Counted from the first letter of the stretch, positions 16,972 through 26,798 are shown. The stretch is DNA of 64,000 nucleotides from Bacteroidales bacterium (GCA_017625535.1 JAGAKR010000023.1:124001-188000), one strand, 5' to 3'. Translations and numbers: made by a program. Notes: generated by a model not told the origin, from the letters alone.

Positions 16972-18204
16972 TTAATCCCTCCTGAATACATCCCTGGTAT
17001 ATACTTTTTCAGCCACGTCATCCAGGCAGGCATCATAGCGGTTGGCGATGATGGCGTGGGAGAGGGACTTGAAGCGTTCCAGGTTGTTTACTACAAGGCT
17101 GCCGAAGAAGGTGCTGCCGTCTTCAAGGGTGGGTTCGTAGATGATTACGGTGGCCCCTTTGGCTTTGATGCGTTTCATTACCCCCTGGATTGAGCTTTGG
17201 CGGAAGTTGTCGGAGTTGCTTTTCATTGTGAGGCGGAAGACACCCACGGTTACCTGGCGCTCTTTGGCGGCGTCCCAGGTGCTGTTGGCGTTGTAGTAGC
17301 CGGCTTTGGCCAGTACCTGGTTGGCAATGAAGTCTTTGCGGGTGCGGTTGCTCTCCACAATGGCGCTCATCATGTTCTGAGGTACATCTTCGTAGTTGGC
17401 CAGCAGTTGTTTGGTGTCTTTAGGAAGGCAGTAGCCGCCGTAGCCGAACGACGGGTTGTTGTAGTGGGCCCCAATGCGGGGATCGAGGCATACTCCGTTT
17501 ATAATCTGTTGGGTATCAAGCCCCTTCATCTCTGCATAGGTGTCCAGTTCGTTGAAGTATGATACCCTAAGGGCCAGGTATGTATTGGCAAAAAGTTTTA
17601 CCGCCTCAGCCTCGGTAAATCCCATAAACAGGGTAGGGACATCTTCCTTCAGGGCCCCTTCCTGCAGCAGGGCTGCAAATTGTTGTGCCGCTGCCAGAAG
17701 TCTTGGGTCATCTTTCTTTGTCCCGACAATTATTCTGCTTGGGTACAGATTATCATACAGAGCCTTGCTCTCCCTTAGGAACTCGGGTGAAAAGAGCAGG
17801 TTCTGTGCCCCGTACTTCTCCCTGGCATACTCTGTGAATCCAACTGGGATGGTGGATTTTATAACCATAAAACTGTCGGGATTATACTCTAGGACCTGCT
17901 GGATTACACTCTCCACGGCCGACGTGTCAAAGAAATTCCTCTGCGGATCGTAGTTGGTTGGGGCTGCAATTATCACAAAATCAGCCCCGCTGTAACCCTC
18001 CTGCGGATCTGTTGTTGCCTTGAGGTTCAGCTGCTTTGTGGCAAAAAACTCCTCTATGCAGTCGTCCTGTATGGTAGGCTGCTTTGCATTTATCTTCTCC
18101 ACCCTCTCCGGCACAATATCCACCGCCGTTACCTGATGCTTCTGGGCCAGCAGTGTGGCCATTGAGAGTCCTACATATCCTGTTCCTGCAACTGAAATCT
18201 TCAT
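16972..18204 (-). CDS. ugd: UDP-glucose 6-dehydrogenase
   Basis: A 410-aa enzyme that oxidises UDP-glucose twice to UDP-glucuronate for surface polysaccharides. The N-terminal NAD site is '[19 protein letters not shown]'; '[10 protein letters not shown]' and '[16 protein letters not shown]' follow. The catalytic Cys is in '[19 protein letters not shown]'. The C-terminal UDP-binding domain is present. Length fits the short bacterial Ugd form. It faces rfbB tail to tail and diverges from galE across a 149-base gap. Confidence 0.96.
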   Translation of the reverse strand: MKISVAGTGYVGLSMATLLAQKHQVTAVDIVPERVEKINAKQPTIQDDCIEEFFATKQLNLKATTDPQEGYSGADFVIIAAPTNYDPQRNFFDTSAVESVIQQVLEYNPDSFMVIKSTIPVGFTEYAREKYGAQNLLFSPEFLRESKALYDNLYPSRIIVGTKKDDPRLLAAAQQFAALLQEGALKEDVPTLFMGFTEAEAVKLFANTYLALRVSYFNELDTYAEMKGLDTQQIINGVCLDPRIGAHYNNPSFGYGGYCLPKDTKQLLANYEDVPQNMMSAIVESNRTRKDFIANQVLAKAGYYNANSTWDAAKERQVTVGVFRLTMKSNSDNFRQSSIQGVMKRIKAKGATVIIYEPTLEDGSTFFGSLVVNNLERFKSLSHAIIANRYDACLDDVAEKVYTRDVFRRD

Positions 18205-18242
18205 CTTCTTACAAAATTTTTTGCAAAAATACTAATTTTTCT

Positions 18243-18287
18243 GGAAGTCGCTCCCCGGGTTTCGGGGAAGTCGGGGACCGACTTCCA
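18243..18287. repeat. 35-bp double-hairpin repeat, intergenic copy
   Basis: Bases 18253-18287 are identical to 39098-39132. The element holds a CCCG/CGGG stem followed by a perfect nine-base stem, GGAAGTCGG (18266-18274) and CCGACTTCC (18278-18286), with a GGA loop. An extra GGAAGTCG at 18243-18250 can also pair with the right arm. It lies between the divergent ugd and galE genes. Confidence 0.8.
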
Positions 18288-18317
18288 ATTAAAATCGGTT
18301 TTGTTCTTCTTTTTGGT

Positions 18318-18325
18318 TATATTTG
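18318..18325 (+). promoter_or_regulatory. Candidate -7 box of galE
   Basis: TATATTTG matches TAnnTTTG, 28 bases before the galE start codon. The nearest TTTG (18300-18303) is only 14 bases upstream, so the -33 element is uncertain. Confidence 0.4.
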
Positions 18326-18353
18326 TAGATTATATGTTTTTAAACGCTGATAG

Positions 18354-19376
18354 ATGAAAAGAGTTTTGCTTACAGGGGCGGCCGGGTATATTGGGTCGCA
18401 TGTGGCGGTTGAACTGATTGCTGCCGGTTATGAGGTTATTGGAGTGGATAATTTTTCAAATTCCACACCAAAGGTGCTGGATGGCATTGAGAAGATTGCA
18501 GGTAAAAGGATAGATTTTATGGAGGTGGACTGTACAGATTACAAGGCTTTTGAGAAGGTTTTTGAGCAGTATCCCGATATTCAGGCGGCCATCCATTTTG
18601 CTGCATATAAGGCAGTGGGGGAGAGTGTGGAGCAGCCGGTGAAGTATTACCGCAACAATCTGGATTCGCTTGTGAATCTGATAGAGCTTATGACCACCAA
18701 GGCCAAGGGGGCAAATATTGTATTTTCATCATCGGCAACAGTTTACGGACAGCCTGCAGATGAGGAGCTGCCTATTAAGGAGAGCACTCCGCTGCAGCCT
18801 GCAACTTCTCCGTACGGCCGCACAAAGCAGATTGCAGAGGATATTCTGCAGGATTGTGTAAAGGCCTACCCAAACCTGAATGCAACAGCACTGAGATATT
18901 TCAACCCAATTGGGGCACATCCTACCGCACATATAGGCGAGTTGCCAAATGGAGTTCCAAACAATCTTGTACCTTTCATCACCCAAACTGCTGCCGGCAT
19001 AAGGGAGTGCCTGAGCGTTTTTGGAAATGATTATAATACTCCCGACGGATCATGTATAAGGGATTATATTTATGTTGTGGACCTGGCCAAGGCACACGTA
19101 AAAGCTGTGGACAGGATGCTTGAGAAGGGTGTGAGATGGGATGTGTTCAACCTTGGTACCGGTACAGGACTCTCAGTCTTGGAACTGGTGAATGCATTTA
19201 TGAAGGCTACCGGAGTGAATCTCAATTATAAGATTGCCCCACGCCGTCCGGGGGATGTTGAGAAATGCTGGGCCAACCCTGCAAAAGCCAACCGTGAACT
19301 TGGCTGGAGTGCAGATACCCCTATTGAAGAGGTGCTTCTTTCGGCCTGGAGGTGGCAGGAGAATCTTGGTAAATAG
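18354..19376 (+). CDS. galE: UDP-glucose 4-epimerase
   Basis: A 340-aa SDR interconverting UDP-glucose and UDP-galactose. It has 'LLTGAAGYIGSHVAVELIAA', 'AIHFAAYKAVGESVEQPVKY', 'IVFSSSATVYG' and 'SPYGRTKQIAEDIL' (YxxxK), plus 'ALRYFNPIGAHPTAHIGE' typical of GalE. It completes a set of nucleotide-sugar genes next to the O-antigen locus, but is on its own transcript. Some GalE enzymes also accept N-acetylated sugars; the residue that decides this could not be assigned. Confidence 0.96.
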   Translation: MKRVLLTGAAGYIGSHVAVELIAAGYEVIGVDNFSNSTPKVLDGIEKIAGKRIDFMEVDCTDYKAFEKVFEQYPDIQAAIHFAAYKAVGESVEQPVKYYRNNLDSLVNLIELMTTKAKGANIVFSSSATVYGQPADEELPIKESTPLQPATSPYGRTKQIAEDILQDCVKAYPNLNATALRYFNPIGAHPTAHIGELPNGVPNNLVPFITQTAAGIRECLSVFGNDYNTPDGSCIRDYIYVVDLAKAHVKAVDRMLEKGVRWDVFNLGTGTGLSVLELVNAFMKATGVNLNYKIAPRRPGDVEKCWANPAKANRELGWSADTPIEEVLLSAWRWQENLGK

Positions 19377-19389
19377 AAAAAATAAAATT

Positions 19390-19430
19390 AGGGCGACTCA
19401 AAAAGCACATTTTGGGCCGCCCTCCCTTTT
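19390..19430. terminator. Hairpin between convergent galE and lipoprotein genes
   Basis: AGGGCG (19390-19395) and CGCCCT (19418-19423), followed by a pyrimidine-rich CCCTTTT. The stem is short with a long loop, so the call is tentative. Confidence 0.45.
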
Positions 19431-19438
19431 AAAGAGCA

Positions 19439-22192
19439 TTAAGGATAAATTATCTCAAAAATCTTCTTCCAGTCAGGCGATGCACTTGAAGAGAAACCGC
19501 TTGCAAAGTTGCGGGAGTAGATATACAAGTAAGGCTCCTTTGTGGCTGGATTTCCCTCTATGTATGCACTTCCTGACGGCTCCAGTCTGAAATACTCCAG
19601 ATAATACTTGGGTGCTGTGCCGTTGTAGGTGGCCTCTTCCGAATCCAGCGCCATTTTCAGTTTCTCACCCTTTTCAAAAGTAAATGTGAACTCCTCTGTA
19701 ACTCCGGTGTGGCTCTCTGTATATGTTACCCCTTTGTAGGAGAATGGAAGCGAGAGGGCAATCTCCCCGTTAGGGTACATATATGAATTTGGGTGGGCAA
19801 GCCACTTGGCTACAATCTCATTCTCATAAATCCAGGTGTCATTTTCCCCTTCTGCCTTGTTCCTGTCTAAAGTCTTGGAGACTCCAACCAGGTAAACTGT
19901 TTCATATACAACTATATCGCAGTGCCTTACAGCATCACTCTCCCCGGATGCCCCATATCCGTCATCCCCAATGACATTTGCCACCAACTGGTAGAGGCCG
20001 TTTGAAGCATTTGGTATAGGGAAGATGATTCTGTTCCCGGGAACATCAATCTCCATATCCCCGTCTGCAGGCTTCCCGTAATATTTTTTGCCGTCTGCCG
20101 GGGTCCAGTTGAATGCCACCTGCGCACGCGGATGCATATCCAGCCCAAGGTCCCTTACGGCAGCCTCATTACCCATATTGGCATTCACTTTCATTGAACC
20201 TGTCATTGTTAGCATTGGCTTTATTGTGGCAGCAACCTGTGCCGATACATCTTTCCTGCCACCCAACCACATTGTTATTGTGGCATTTGCAGGAAGGGTT
20301 GCACCGGTGGCAAACTGAGGAATCACCCTCTCTGCAATCCCTTCATACCCAGCAATAAGGGAACTGTTGCCGGTTTCCATTTCAAGTGTAAAATCCTTGG
20401 CAGCCCAGGCAGGGTAAATTGCATATTCCAGATCCTCATAAAAATGATTGTAGAAAGTAACTGCACTCTCCTGCACCACAAGCCTCAGTTTCTCAACAGT
20501 TACAATGCAGGAAGTATGCACAGCCCCATCAAGCCCCGCAGAAATTGTGACACTGCCCGGAGCAACCGCCTCAATCTGAATTCCAGTTGCACTTTTCCCG
20601 ACAATTTTCACCACCGCCTCATTTGAACTGCTTGCAGTAACCCTCCCCGCATCTTCAGCAGCCACACTGAATAGGAGTGTATGTTTCATCCCGTCATACA
20701 TTGCAAGAGTTGTCTCTGCAAATGCCAGTTGCTGCTCAGGTTCCGGCTCCGGTTCAGGTTCAGGTTCTGGTTCTGGTTCGGGCTCCGGCTCAGGTTCGGG
20801 TTCCGGTTCGGGCTCCGGTTCCGGCTCAGGTTCAGGTTCCGGTTCCGGTTCTGGCTCTGGCTCCGACTCCGGCTCCGGCTCAGGAGCAGGCTCCTCGTAT
20901 GATACTGTAATTTTACACGACCCTGATATAAATGTCCCGTCTGTGCTGGTTGCATAAATCCTGCACTCCCCGTTCCCAACAGAGGTAACCAGACCGTTGT
21001 TGTCCACTTTTGCCACAGCCTCATCGGAAGACCTCCAACTCAACCCTTTGTTGTAAGCCGTAGAGGGGTAGACACTTGCCTCAATCTGCAGGCTTGCCCC
21101 CAGTTCCGTAAATGTATGGCTGGTGGGGGAGAGGTCTATATCGGTAACAAGATCAATAATCTCGCTGTTGTCTACCCTCCAGGTATTCTCATCCACAGCC
21201 CCGTCATTCTTGAAGTTAACCACAATGTTCACCTGGGTGTTCCTCTTTATATCATAGTTTGTAAGCATATCATTCCCCAGATAGAACCTGTACAGGATAT
21301 CGCCGTATTTTCGGGGTGAACTGTATTTGGCCTCCAGTTCCACATAACTGCATATTCTGGAGTAAAGGCTCCCTTCAGGCCACTGCTTCTGTTGCTGGGA
21401 GGTGTTCTCCGGCTGCAGTGTCCCCTGCATATTTTCAAACTGGAAGAACTCAAGCCCCCTGCTCAGGTCTCTCTCGGAAGGATTATATACCGCATCCCCT
21501 CCAATTGATCGGGAAGATGTCATTATTTTGTTCTCCCCAAACAGTTTCATAGTTGAAGGAACATTCCGGAGCCTTACACTTTTTACTGTAATCTCCACAT
21601 CATCATTCAATTGGGAGTAATCTGCCCTCAGACACACTTTTGCCACACATCTGGTAAGGTACACAGTTACAGATGCCTCCCCTGAGAGCATCTGGGGATC
21701 TGATTTGCCGCTCATCAGCACAGCCCCCTCCTGGCTCTTTATATATGATATGTCCGGGATTGTATACACAAGCGCCTCAATATCCTCCGCACACCCGGCA
21801 TTGAGTTTCTTCCCGGCATTGGCAACGGCATACACCGTATACATCATATTGTCATATGCCTCCACTTTCAGATTTACAATGGATCTGTAATACCCGTGGT
21901 GCACCAGGTCCCCCACACCATCCACCACATATACATTCACATCCTCCACCAACTGTTCATCAACCTCAGCCTTTGTGGAGGAACCTCCGCTTCCCTCAAT
22001 CCCGGCATCAGAAATTCCCCGCACATCTGCAATTTCTCTTCCCGACAGTTTGAATTCCACATTAAGGGAGACACTTTTTTTCTCCCCATTCCCTGTTTCC
22101 GGCTCCACAGGAGTCTCTTCTCCCGTACAGCCCCACAACAGCACCGCCCCAAGGAGCAGTGCCAAGATTCCTGATAAATTTTTTCTCCTCAT
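19439..22192 (-). CDS. Large surface lipoprotein with Ig-like domains and Glu-Pro tract
   Basis: About 917 aa. I start it at 22192, where '[21 protein letters not shown]' leads to a lipobox Cys, so it should be a lipidated envelope protein. The N-terminal third ('[19 protein letters not shown]', '[20 protein letters not shown]') resembles the Mfa2/FimB-like fimbrial-associated group of Bacteroidales (inference). A BIG2-like domain ('[20 protein letters not shown]') ends near residue 427. A Glu-Pro tract of about 55 residues and a second BIG2-like segment follow. The C-terminal 350 residues are unassigned. No sortase or type IX secretion C-terminal signal is evident. It is probably an adhesin or fimbrial accessory protein. 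Confidence 0.75.
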   Translation of the reverse strand: MRRKNLSGILALLLGAVLLWGCTGEETPVEPETGNGEKKSVSLNVEFKLSGREIADVRGISDAGIEGSGGSSTKAEVDEQLVEDVNVYVVDGVGDLVHHGYYRSIVNLKVEAYDNMMYTVYAVANAGKKLNAGCAEDIEALVYTIPDISYIKSQEGAVLMSGKSDPQMLSGEASVTVYLTRCVAKVCLRADYSQLNDDVEITVKSVRLRNVPSTMKLFGENKIMTSSRSIGGDAVYNPSERDLSRGLEFFQFENMQGTLQPENTSQQQKQWPEGSLYSRICSYVELEAKYSSPRKYGDILYRFYLGNDMLTNYDIKRNTQVNIVVNFKNDGAVDENTWRVDNSEIIDLVTDIDLSPTSHTFTELGASLQIEASVYPSTAYNKGLSWRSSDEAVAKVDNNGLVTSVGNGECRIYATSTDGTFISGSCKITVSYEEPAPEPEPESEPEPEPEPEPEPEPEPEPEPEPEPEPEPEPEPEPEPEPEPEPEQQLAFAETTLAMYDGMKHTLLFSVAAEDAGRVTASSSNEAVVKIVGKSATGIQIEAVAPGSVTISAGLDGAVHTSCIVTVEKLRLVVQESAVTFYNHFYEDLEYAIYPAWAAKDFTLEMETGNSSLIAGYEGIAERVIPQFATGATLPANATITMWLGGRKDVSAQVAATIKPMLTMTGSMKVNANMGNEAAVRDLGLDMHPRAQVAFNWTPADGKKYYGKPADGDMEIDVPGNRIIFPIPNASNGLYQLVANVIGDDGYGASGESDAVRHCDIVVYETVYLVGVSKTLDRNKAEGENDTWIYENEIVAKWLAHPNSYMYPNGEIALSLPFSYKGVTYTESHTGVTEEFTFTFEKGEKLKMALDSEEATYNGTAPKYYLEYFRLEPSGSAYIEGNPATKEPYLYIYSRNFASGFSSSASPDWKKIFEIIYP
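20736..20896 (-). repeat. Six-base coding repeat (Glu-Pro)n
   Basis: A hexamer array of the type GGTTCC/GGCTCC on the plus strand encodes the Pro-Glu tract. Unit changes keep the frame, so length can vary without breaking the gene. Synonymous variation between units shows that the array is not freshly expanded. Confidence 0.85.
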
Positions 22193-22328
22193 AAAGATAT
22201 GTTTTGCTTGCGGCAAAAATATCCCAGCCTACAGGCAAAAGGGGTGTAAAAAAGAAAAAGTCCGGACCTCAGGCCCGAACTTTTTCTCTTTTTAAAAACA
22301 GATAAAGCGTGTTATCCGTGTGAAACGT

Positions 22329-24494
22329 TTATTTTATCAGCATCTGATATAAGTCAAAGTACCATACTGCACCTGCAGCAGCGGCAATAACAAGCAGTGT
22401 TACAAGCACTTTAACCCATCCTGGAGTACCTTTTTTTGCGTATGGGTCTTTCAGACGCATCTTAGGGTATTTGGCAACATCTGTAAGGGTTTCGCCAAAC
22501 GGTATGCTTATCTTAGACTCTGCATTTATTGCCCAGCCGTTAGCATTCAACAGAGGTGCAATGTTCCTGCGGCGGAGTTTCATCCACGCCATTACCATTG
22601 CAGGGCCTGAGATGATGAGCATAATTCCTACAAATGCAAGGAGCAACTGCCACCAGGTAAGGGCAAATATACCTTTTGCAAGGGCAGCCAGTGCTGAACC
22701 TATCATACCTACAGCCATACCTATTGCGGCAAAGATACCGGCAAACTTGGCAATGTCAAATGGAGGTGTTGCGGCTGGTTTTGCAGCAGCGTCTGCCGGG
22801 GTACCAGGTGCTGGGGCAGCAGGAACTGCAGCCGGTGCTGCATTTATCTTGGCAGTTGCGTTTGCCATCATCTTGGCATCCTTCTCTGCAGCGCTCTTGT
22901 TTATGAGATTCTCAATTGCTGTAGACATCCTGCGGTAAGGGCTCCAGAATGCCTGTGCAATGCTTATTGGGTTGTCAACCACTTTAGTTATTACGGCATC
23001 CCACTCAACTCCTGCGTTGTCGTAATAGATGGCGTTCTTGCCAACAATCAGGTTGCCTATCTCTCCAACTGTAACGGCAGCCACAATCTGCAGTTTTGCA
23101 GGTGAAGTTTTGGTGGTACAGTCGCAGTAAACCAGGAACATTCCGCTGGTTGCTGCAGAGGCGTTATGTTTGCCAATATCGCTCACTTTCATACAGAAGT
23201 TGCAGGCCCTCTGGTCTATGATAAGAGTACCGCTCTGGAAAATGGCCTTAACTTTCTTGTCTTTGGTGTAGAAGTCCTGGAAAGTGATGAAGTTCTTCAG
23301 AAGCCTGTAGAAATCCCTTAGGATGTGGAGGAACTTGTCCACCATCTCTATGCTCTCGGCCTCCTCTTTAAGGGCTGCATCTTTTGCTACAATTTCAAGC
23401 AGAGCCGCTTTCTTGTCCTGTGCAAGCATAGCGTCTACGGTGGCAACTGTAAGTGATTCCACCTCTGCACCTGCTTTTGAATCAAGCCATCCGCTGTAAG
23501 CGGCAAGTTTGCTACCTATTGAGTTCCAGTCCTCTTCTGAAAGCGATTTTTTGTCAGGATCAAAGGCAATTCCCATAAGGGCGTTGAACTGGTCTGCCCA
23601 GGCTGGGTTAATTGGGGCTGTAAGGTCTATCTCCCCTTTGCCGTTGATGCGGGCCAGCGGGTAGGTTGCTATTTCTGCTGCCTTCCCCTGCAGGTTTTCG
23701 CTGCTGATTGCTTCTATGCGGGCTGTCTGCACGTCAAGGGCTGCTGTACTGTCGGGAGAAAAGGCTGCCAGTTTTGAGCGCATGAAGAAGTCCCTTACCT
23801 TGCCGTCCAATGCCTTGTAGGCTGCAAGTGCTGCATCTGTCTTATCTGCGTATGGTGGCTCAACTGCACCTTTGCACCAGGCAGAATATGCTGCAAGCAT
23901 TCCGTAGAACTGCTCTATCTGGTCTGCATTCACACCTTGCTCTCCGCTGCGGTCTTTTGTGCCGCCGGTTGCTGCAACCGCTGCTGCAATCACATTTGCC
24001 TCATCCTGGTCATCTGTGCTCTTTACGGTAATTACACCGTCACCGTTGAAGCGGGTGTTTGCAAAGATTGCCGCAATGTCTGCGGTATCTTTCATAGAAA
24101 TTTCCGAACCCTCTTTACCAAGATTTTCAAGTATCTGTTTTGCAGATTTATAGAGTTTGCTTCCTGCCTCATTCTCCTGGTTGAAGTCATTCAGATCAGC
24201 CGAATCTTTTCCCTGCAGCAGCAGATCGGGATCTTTGAGGGCACCTGTAATCCATTTTGAAACACAAATCACGTCATTCACACGGATTTTTCCGTCTGCA
24301 TCACAATCCATATAATTGAGACTCTTTTCATCAATCTCCAGCCCCTTCACCGGACAGGAAAGTACTGTCCACATTTTTGTGTCTAACTGGTACAGGTTTG
24401 CAATGTCTTTTCCCGACGAAATCTTCACTCTTGAGGTTCCTCCAATGTTGCAGAACTCCCATTTGTACTTCTGATCTTTGTTGATTAGTGCCAT
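22329..24494 (-). CDS. Large membrane-anchored protein of unknown function
   Basis: 721 aa, no N-terminal signal. Near residues 60-75 an EF-hand-like loop 'DCDADGKIRVND' is seen, and a second 'NTRFNGDGVITV' near 150, both possible Ca2+ sites. The middle is an Ala-rich helical region with cysteines ('QRACNFCMKVSDIG', 'VYCDCTTKTSP'). After an Ala/Pro linker come hydrophobic segments ('GIFAAIGMAVGMIGSALAAL', 'LLLAFVGIMLIISGPAMVMA') and a C-terminal one ('VLVTLLVIAAAAGAVWYF'). The soluble bulk would face the cytoplasm. I do not recognise a named family. It stands alone, after tRNA-Leu and a terminator. Confidence 0.7.
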   Translation of the reverse strand: MALINKDQKYKWEFCNIGGTSRVKISSGKDIANLYQLDTKMWTVLSCPVKGLEIDEKSLNYMDCDADGKIRVNDVICVSKWITGALKDPDLLLQGKDSADLNDFNQENEAGSKLYKSAKQILENLGKEGSEISMKDTADIAAIFANTRFNGDGVITVKSTDDQDEANVIAAAVAATGGTKDRSGEQGVNADQIEQFYGMLAAYSAWCKGAVEPPYADKTDAALAAYKALDGKVRDFFMRSKLAAFSPDSTAALDVQTARIEAISSENLQGKAAEIATYPLARINGKGEIDLTAPINPAWADQFNALMGIAFDPDKKSLSEEDWNSIGSKLAAYSGWLDSKAGAEVESLTVATVDAMLAQDKKAALLEIVAKDAALKEEAESIEMVDKFLHILRDFYRLLKNFITFQDFYTKDKKVKAIFQSGTLIIDQRACNFCMKVSDIGKHNASAATSGMFLVYCDCTTKTSPAKLQIVAAVTVGEIGNLIVGKNAIYYDNAGVEWDAVITKVVDNPISIAQAFWSPYRRMSTAIENLINKSAAEKDAKMMANATAKINAAPAAVPAAPAPGTPADAAAKPAATPPFDIAKFAGIFAAIGMAVGMIGSALAALAKGIFALTWWQLLLAFVGIMLIISGPAMVMAWMKLRRRNIAPLLNANGWAINAESKISIPFGETLTDVAKYPKMRLKDPYAKKGTPGWVKVLVTLLVIAAAAGAVWYFDLYQMLIK

Positions 24495-24521
24495 ATAGTT
24501 AAGTTTTAGTCTTATAACAAT

Positions 24522-24560
24522 TCACCCCGTAACATCATCCAAGGATGAGGCTACGGGGTG
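24522..24560 (-). terminator. Hairpin after tRNA-Leu
   Basis: CACCCCGTA and TACGGGGTG form the outer stem, with an inner pairing of CATCATCC and GGATGAGG-like bases. It is placed between the tRNA 3' end and the next minus-strand gene. The T-run is weak. Confidence 0.55.
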
Positions 24561-24568
24561 TAATCTTG

Positions 24569-24649
24569 TGCCCAGAACAGGAGTCGAACCTGCATGCCTC
24601 GCGGCACTCGCACCTGAAACGAGCGTGTCTACCATTTCACCACCTGGGC
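24569..24649 (-). tRNA. tRNA-Leu (anticodon CAG)
   Basis: The minus-strand RNA begins GCCCAGG and ends UCUGGGC plus discriminator A, giving a full acceptor stem. The anticodon arm CUCGU-UUCAGGU-GCGAG places CAG at positions 34-36. It has the long variable arm of class II tRNAs and a normal T-arm (GGUUCGACUCC). The 3' CCA is not encoded. Confidence 0.93.
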
Positions 24650-24939
24650 CCGTTTGCGGATTCAAAGATACTATTTTTTATTTAAGTTGTATAACTTTTT
24701 TAAGCATTTCTCTCAAATAACAATCCCGCTGGCCGGCTCAGAACGGACAACGGGATTGCTACACTAACCTAAAACTATAACTATAAACGCATGTTCGTAT
24801 ACAGAACATTTCTGTGGGGAAAATGGTTCATTTTTGCCGTGGATTTTTTTTCTCAACTTTCCTGTGTGTGCTTTGTTTATTTTACAACTCCTTCAGACAG
24901 GGGTATCATTGTGGTTGATTAATTAATTTATAGTGTTTT
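24650..24939. promoter_or_regulatory. Spacer with a TGTTC-N7-GAACA inverted repeat
   Basis: The spacer contains a hairpin made by CAATCCCG (from 24720) and CGGGATTG (to 24757), and a perfect inverted repeat ATGTTC (24791-24796), seven bases, GAACAT (24804-24809). The latter is the size of a repressor or activator site and lies about 130 bases before the PepSY-like gene. No match to a known regulator is claimed. T-rich runs follow. Confidence 0.4.
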
Positions 24940-25443
24940 ATGAAGACAATTGCATTTTTTTTCTTGGCTATGTCCATTACTTTCGGGTTGTGTGCCTGTG
25001 ACCAGGACAATCATCACGACCAGAAGATAAGCATTGAGGTGCTCAAGGCGTTTGAACAGAAATTCCCGGATGCTGTGGGTGTTGAGTGGGAGAAGGATGG
25101 AAAGTATTATGTTGCAGATTTCAGGTCAACCCTTCCGGAGGGACATTCCGGTGTGAAGTATGAACTTGAGGCGTGGTTCGATTCCAGTGCCAACTGGAGG
25201 ATGACCGTTAAGGATGTCACCTACGATATGCTGCCACAGATTGTGAAGGATGGTTTTACCGCCAGCAATTTTGGCGCCTGGAATGTGGAAGATTCTGATA
25301 TTGTGGAGCGTAACGGCAAAGATACCGTATATGTACTGGAAGTGGAACAGGGGCATCAGGAGCGCTACCTTTACTTCAATTCCAACGGTAAACTTACCCA
25401 GGAACGCAAAAACGGCTCGGATGATTATAGGGATTTGCTCTAA
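24940..25443 (+). CDS. PepSY-like (DUF2874-type) lipoprotein
   Basis: 167 aa with an N-terminal signal ending in a lipobox ('ITFGLCAC'), so it should be anchored in the envelope. The rest has two beta-alpha-beta repeats of the PepSY-like type: 'LKAFEQKFPDAVGVEWEKDG' with 'YELEAWFDSSANWRMTVKDV', then 'VKDGFTASNFGAWNVEDSDI'. Such periplasmic proteins are frequent in Bacteroidetes and are thought to bind peptides or inhibit proteases; the role here is unknown. It is a single gene followed by the promoter of the acyltransferase. Confidence 0.8.
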   Translation: MKTIAFFFLAMSITFGLCACDQDNHHDQKISIEVLKAFEQKFPDAVGVEWEKDGKYYVADFRSTLPEGHSGVKYELEAWFDSSANWRMTVKDVTYDMLPQIVKDGFTASNFGAWNVEDSDIVERNGKDTVYVLEVEQGHQERYLYFNSNGKLTQERKNGSDDYRDLL

Positions 25444-25444
25444 A

Positions 25445-25477
25445 TTGATGCCACCTCAAATTTTTTGCGTATTTTTG
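25445..25477 (+). promoter_or_regulatory. Promoter of the hexapeptide acyltransferase
   Basis: TTG (25445-25447), 22 bases, TATTTTTG (25470-25477). The -7 box matches TAnnTTTG and spacing is near the Bacteroidetes optimum. Transcription would start a few bases into the hairpin that follows. Confidence 0.55.
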
Positions 25478-25517
25478 CACTCGGTCACCGAGAGTACCTG
25501 TACTCGGTGACCGAGTG
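25478..25517 (+). repeat. Long perfect inverted repeat at the predicted mRNA start
   Basis: CACTCGGTCACCGAG (25478-25492) is the exact complement of CTCGGTGACCGAGTG (25503-25517), with ten bases between. The inner GAGTAC and GTACTC can also pair. No T-run follows, so it is not a simple terminator; it could be a 5' stabilising hairpin or an operator. Confidence 0.75.
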
Positions 25518-25533
25518 ACAATTTAAAGTGTTT

Positions 25534-26127
25534 ATGTTCAACTGGTTCAGGAAAAAGAAGGCTTATTTTGCCCATCCTACTGCGGTGGTGGATAAGGGGG
25601 CGCAGGTGGCTCCCGGGTGCAGGATATGGCATTTTTCCCACATTATGGAGGGAGCTGTGTTGGGGGAGGGGTGCAATATAGGGCAGAATGTGGTAATTTC
25701 CCCTCAGGTTACACTTGGACGCAACTGCAAGGTGCAGAATAATGTAAGTGTCTATACTGGTGTTACTTGTGGGGATAATGTGTTTCTTGGGCCAAGTTGC
25801 GTGTTTACAAATGTCATAAATCCACGGAGTGCGGTGAACCGCAAGAGTGAGTACCTTAAGACCCACGTGGGGAACGGGGCCTCAATAGGGGCAAATGCAA
25901 CAATTGTATGCGGACATAATATTGGGGAGTATGCTTTCATTGGTGCCGGAGCGGTGGTGGTGGAGGATATCCCGCCATATGCACTGGTTGTGGGGAATCC
26001 ATCCAGGCAGATTGGGTGGATGAGCCGTATGGGGGCCAGGCTGGAGTTTAGGAATGAGGTTGCCCAGTGCCCGTTGAGCGGAGAAAAATACATCCTTAAG
26101 GGGGGTAGAGTTGAGATTTTGAAATAA
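25534..26127 (+). CDS. Left-handed beta-helix acyltransferase, WbpD/WlbB-like
   Basis: A 197-aa protein built of hexapeptide repeats ('[20 protein letters not shown]', '[20 protein letters not shown]', '[20 protein letters not shown]') with the catalytic-type His in 'IWHFSH'. The ending '[20 protein letters not shown]' is typical of N-acetyltransferases for amino sugars such as the UDP-diaminoglucuronate enzyme WbpD. Partners of that pathway (WbpA/B/E) are not in the window. I prefer the ATG at 25534 over the GTG two codons upstream. It acts in the cytosol, using acetyl-CoA. Confidence 0.85.
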   Translation: MFNWFRKKKAYFAHPTAVVDKGAQVAPGCRIWHFSHIMEGAVLGEGCNIGQNVVISPQVTLGRNCKVQNNVSVYTGVTCGDNVFLGPSCVFTNVINPRSAVNRKSEYLKTHVGNGASIGANATIVCGHNIGEYAFIGAGAVVVEDIPPYALVVGNPSRQIGWMSRMGARLEFRNEVAQCPLSGEKYILKGGRVEILK

Positions 26128-26144
26128 CTTAAAAACATACAGAA

Positions 26145-26798
26145 ATGAAATTTTTTATTGACACTGCCAATTTGGAGCAGATTGCTAAAGCTCAGGATAT
26201 GGGTATCCTGGATGGTGTTACCACCAACCCTTCACTTATGGCTAAAGAGGGTGTAAAAGGTACAGAGGCCATTTATGCACACTATAAGGAGATCTGCAAG
26301 ATTGTAGACGGTCCTGTAAGTGCAGAGGTTTTTGCAAATGATTTTGACGGTATGGTTGCAGAGGGTGAGGCTCTTGCTGCAATTGACCCTAAAATTACTG
26401 TAAAACTCCCTTGTACTGCTGACGGTATCCGCGCGGTGAAATATTTTGCTAAGAAGGGAATTGCTACTAACTGTACATTGGTATTCTCTGTAGGCCAGGC
26501 ACTTTTGGCTGCCAAAGCTGGTGCAACATTTGTAAGCCCGTTTGTAGGCCGTTTGGATGATATCTGCGAGGATGGTATAGGTCTTGTTTCAAAGATTGTT
26601 GACATGTACCGCTATTATGGTTACGGTACTGAGGTATTGGCTGCTTCAATCCGTCATACACAGCACATTGTGGCTTGTCTTGAGGCTGGTGCAGACGTTG
26701 CAACTTGTCCTCTTGCTGCAATTGAGGGCCTTTTGAAACACCCGCTTACTGATGCCGGCCTTTCAATCTTTAACAAGGCTGCAGAGAGTATGAAATAA
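26145..26798 (+). CDS. fsa: Fructose-6-phosphate aldolase / transaldolase-like
   Basis: 217 aa, the short transaldolase subfamily (TalC/MipB/FSA). 'FIDTANLEQIAKAQDMGILD', 'GVTTNPSLMAKEG', the Schiff-base Lys in 'ITVKLPCTADG', 'TNCTLVFSVGQALLAAKAGA' and 'SPFVGRLDDI' are intact. It moves dihydroxyacetone units between sugar phosphates in the pentose phosphate network; FSA and transaldolase activities cannot be separated by eye. Its last 36 bases overlap the end of the convergent pseudouridine synthase gene. Confidence 0.92.
   Translation: MKFFIDTANLEQIAKAQDMGILDGVTTNPSLMAKEGVKGTEAIYAHYKEICKIVDGPVSAEVFANDFDGMVAEGEALAAIDPKITVKLPCTADGIRAVKYFAKKGIATNCTLVFSVGQALLAAKAGATFVSPFVGRLDDICEDGIGLVSKIVDMYRYYGYGTEVLAASIRHTQHIVACLEAGADVATCPLAAIEGLLKHPLTDAGLSIFNKAAESMK

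Noticed and set aside
20677-21024. Pro/Arg- and Leu/Arg-rich frames over the Glu-Pro tract
   Set aside because: Alternative readings of the six-base coding repeat; the lipoprotein frame has a signal peptide and Ig-like domains on both sides.
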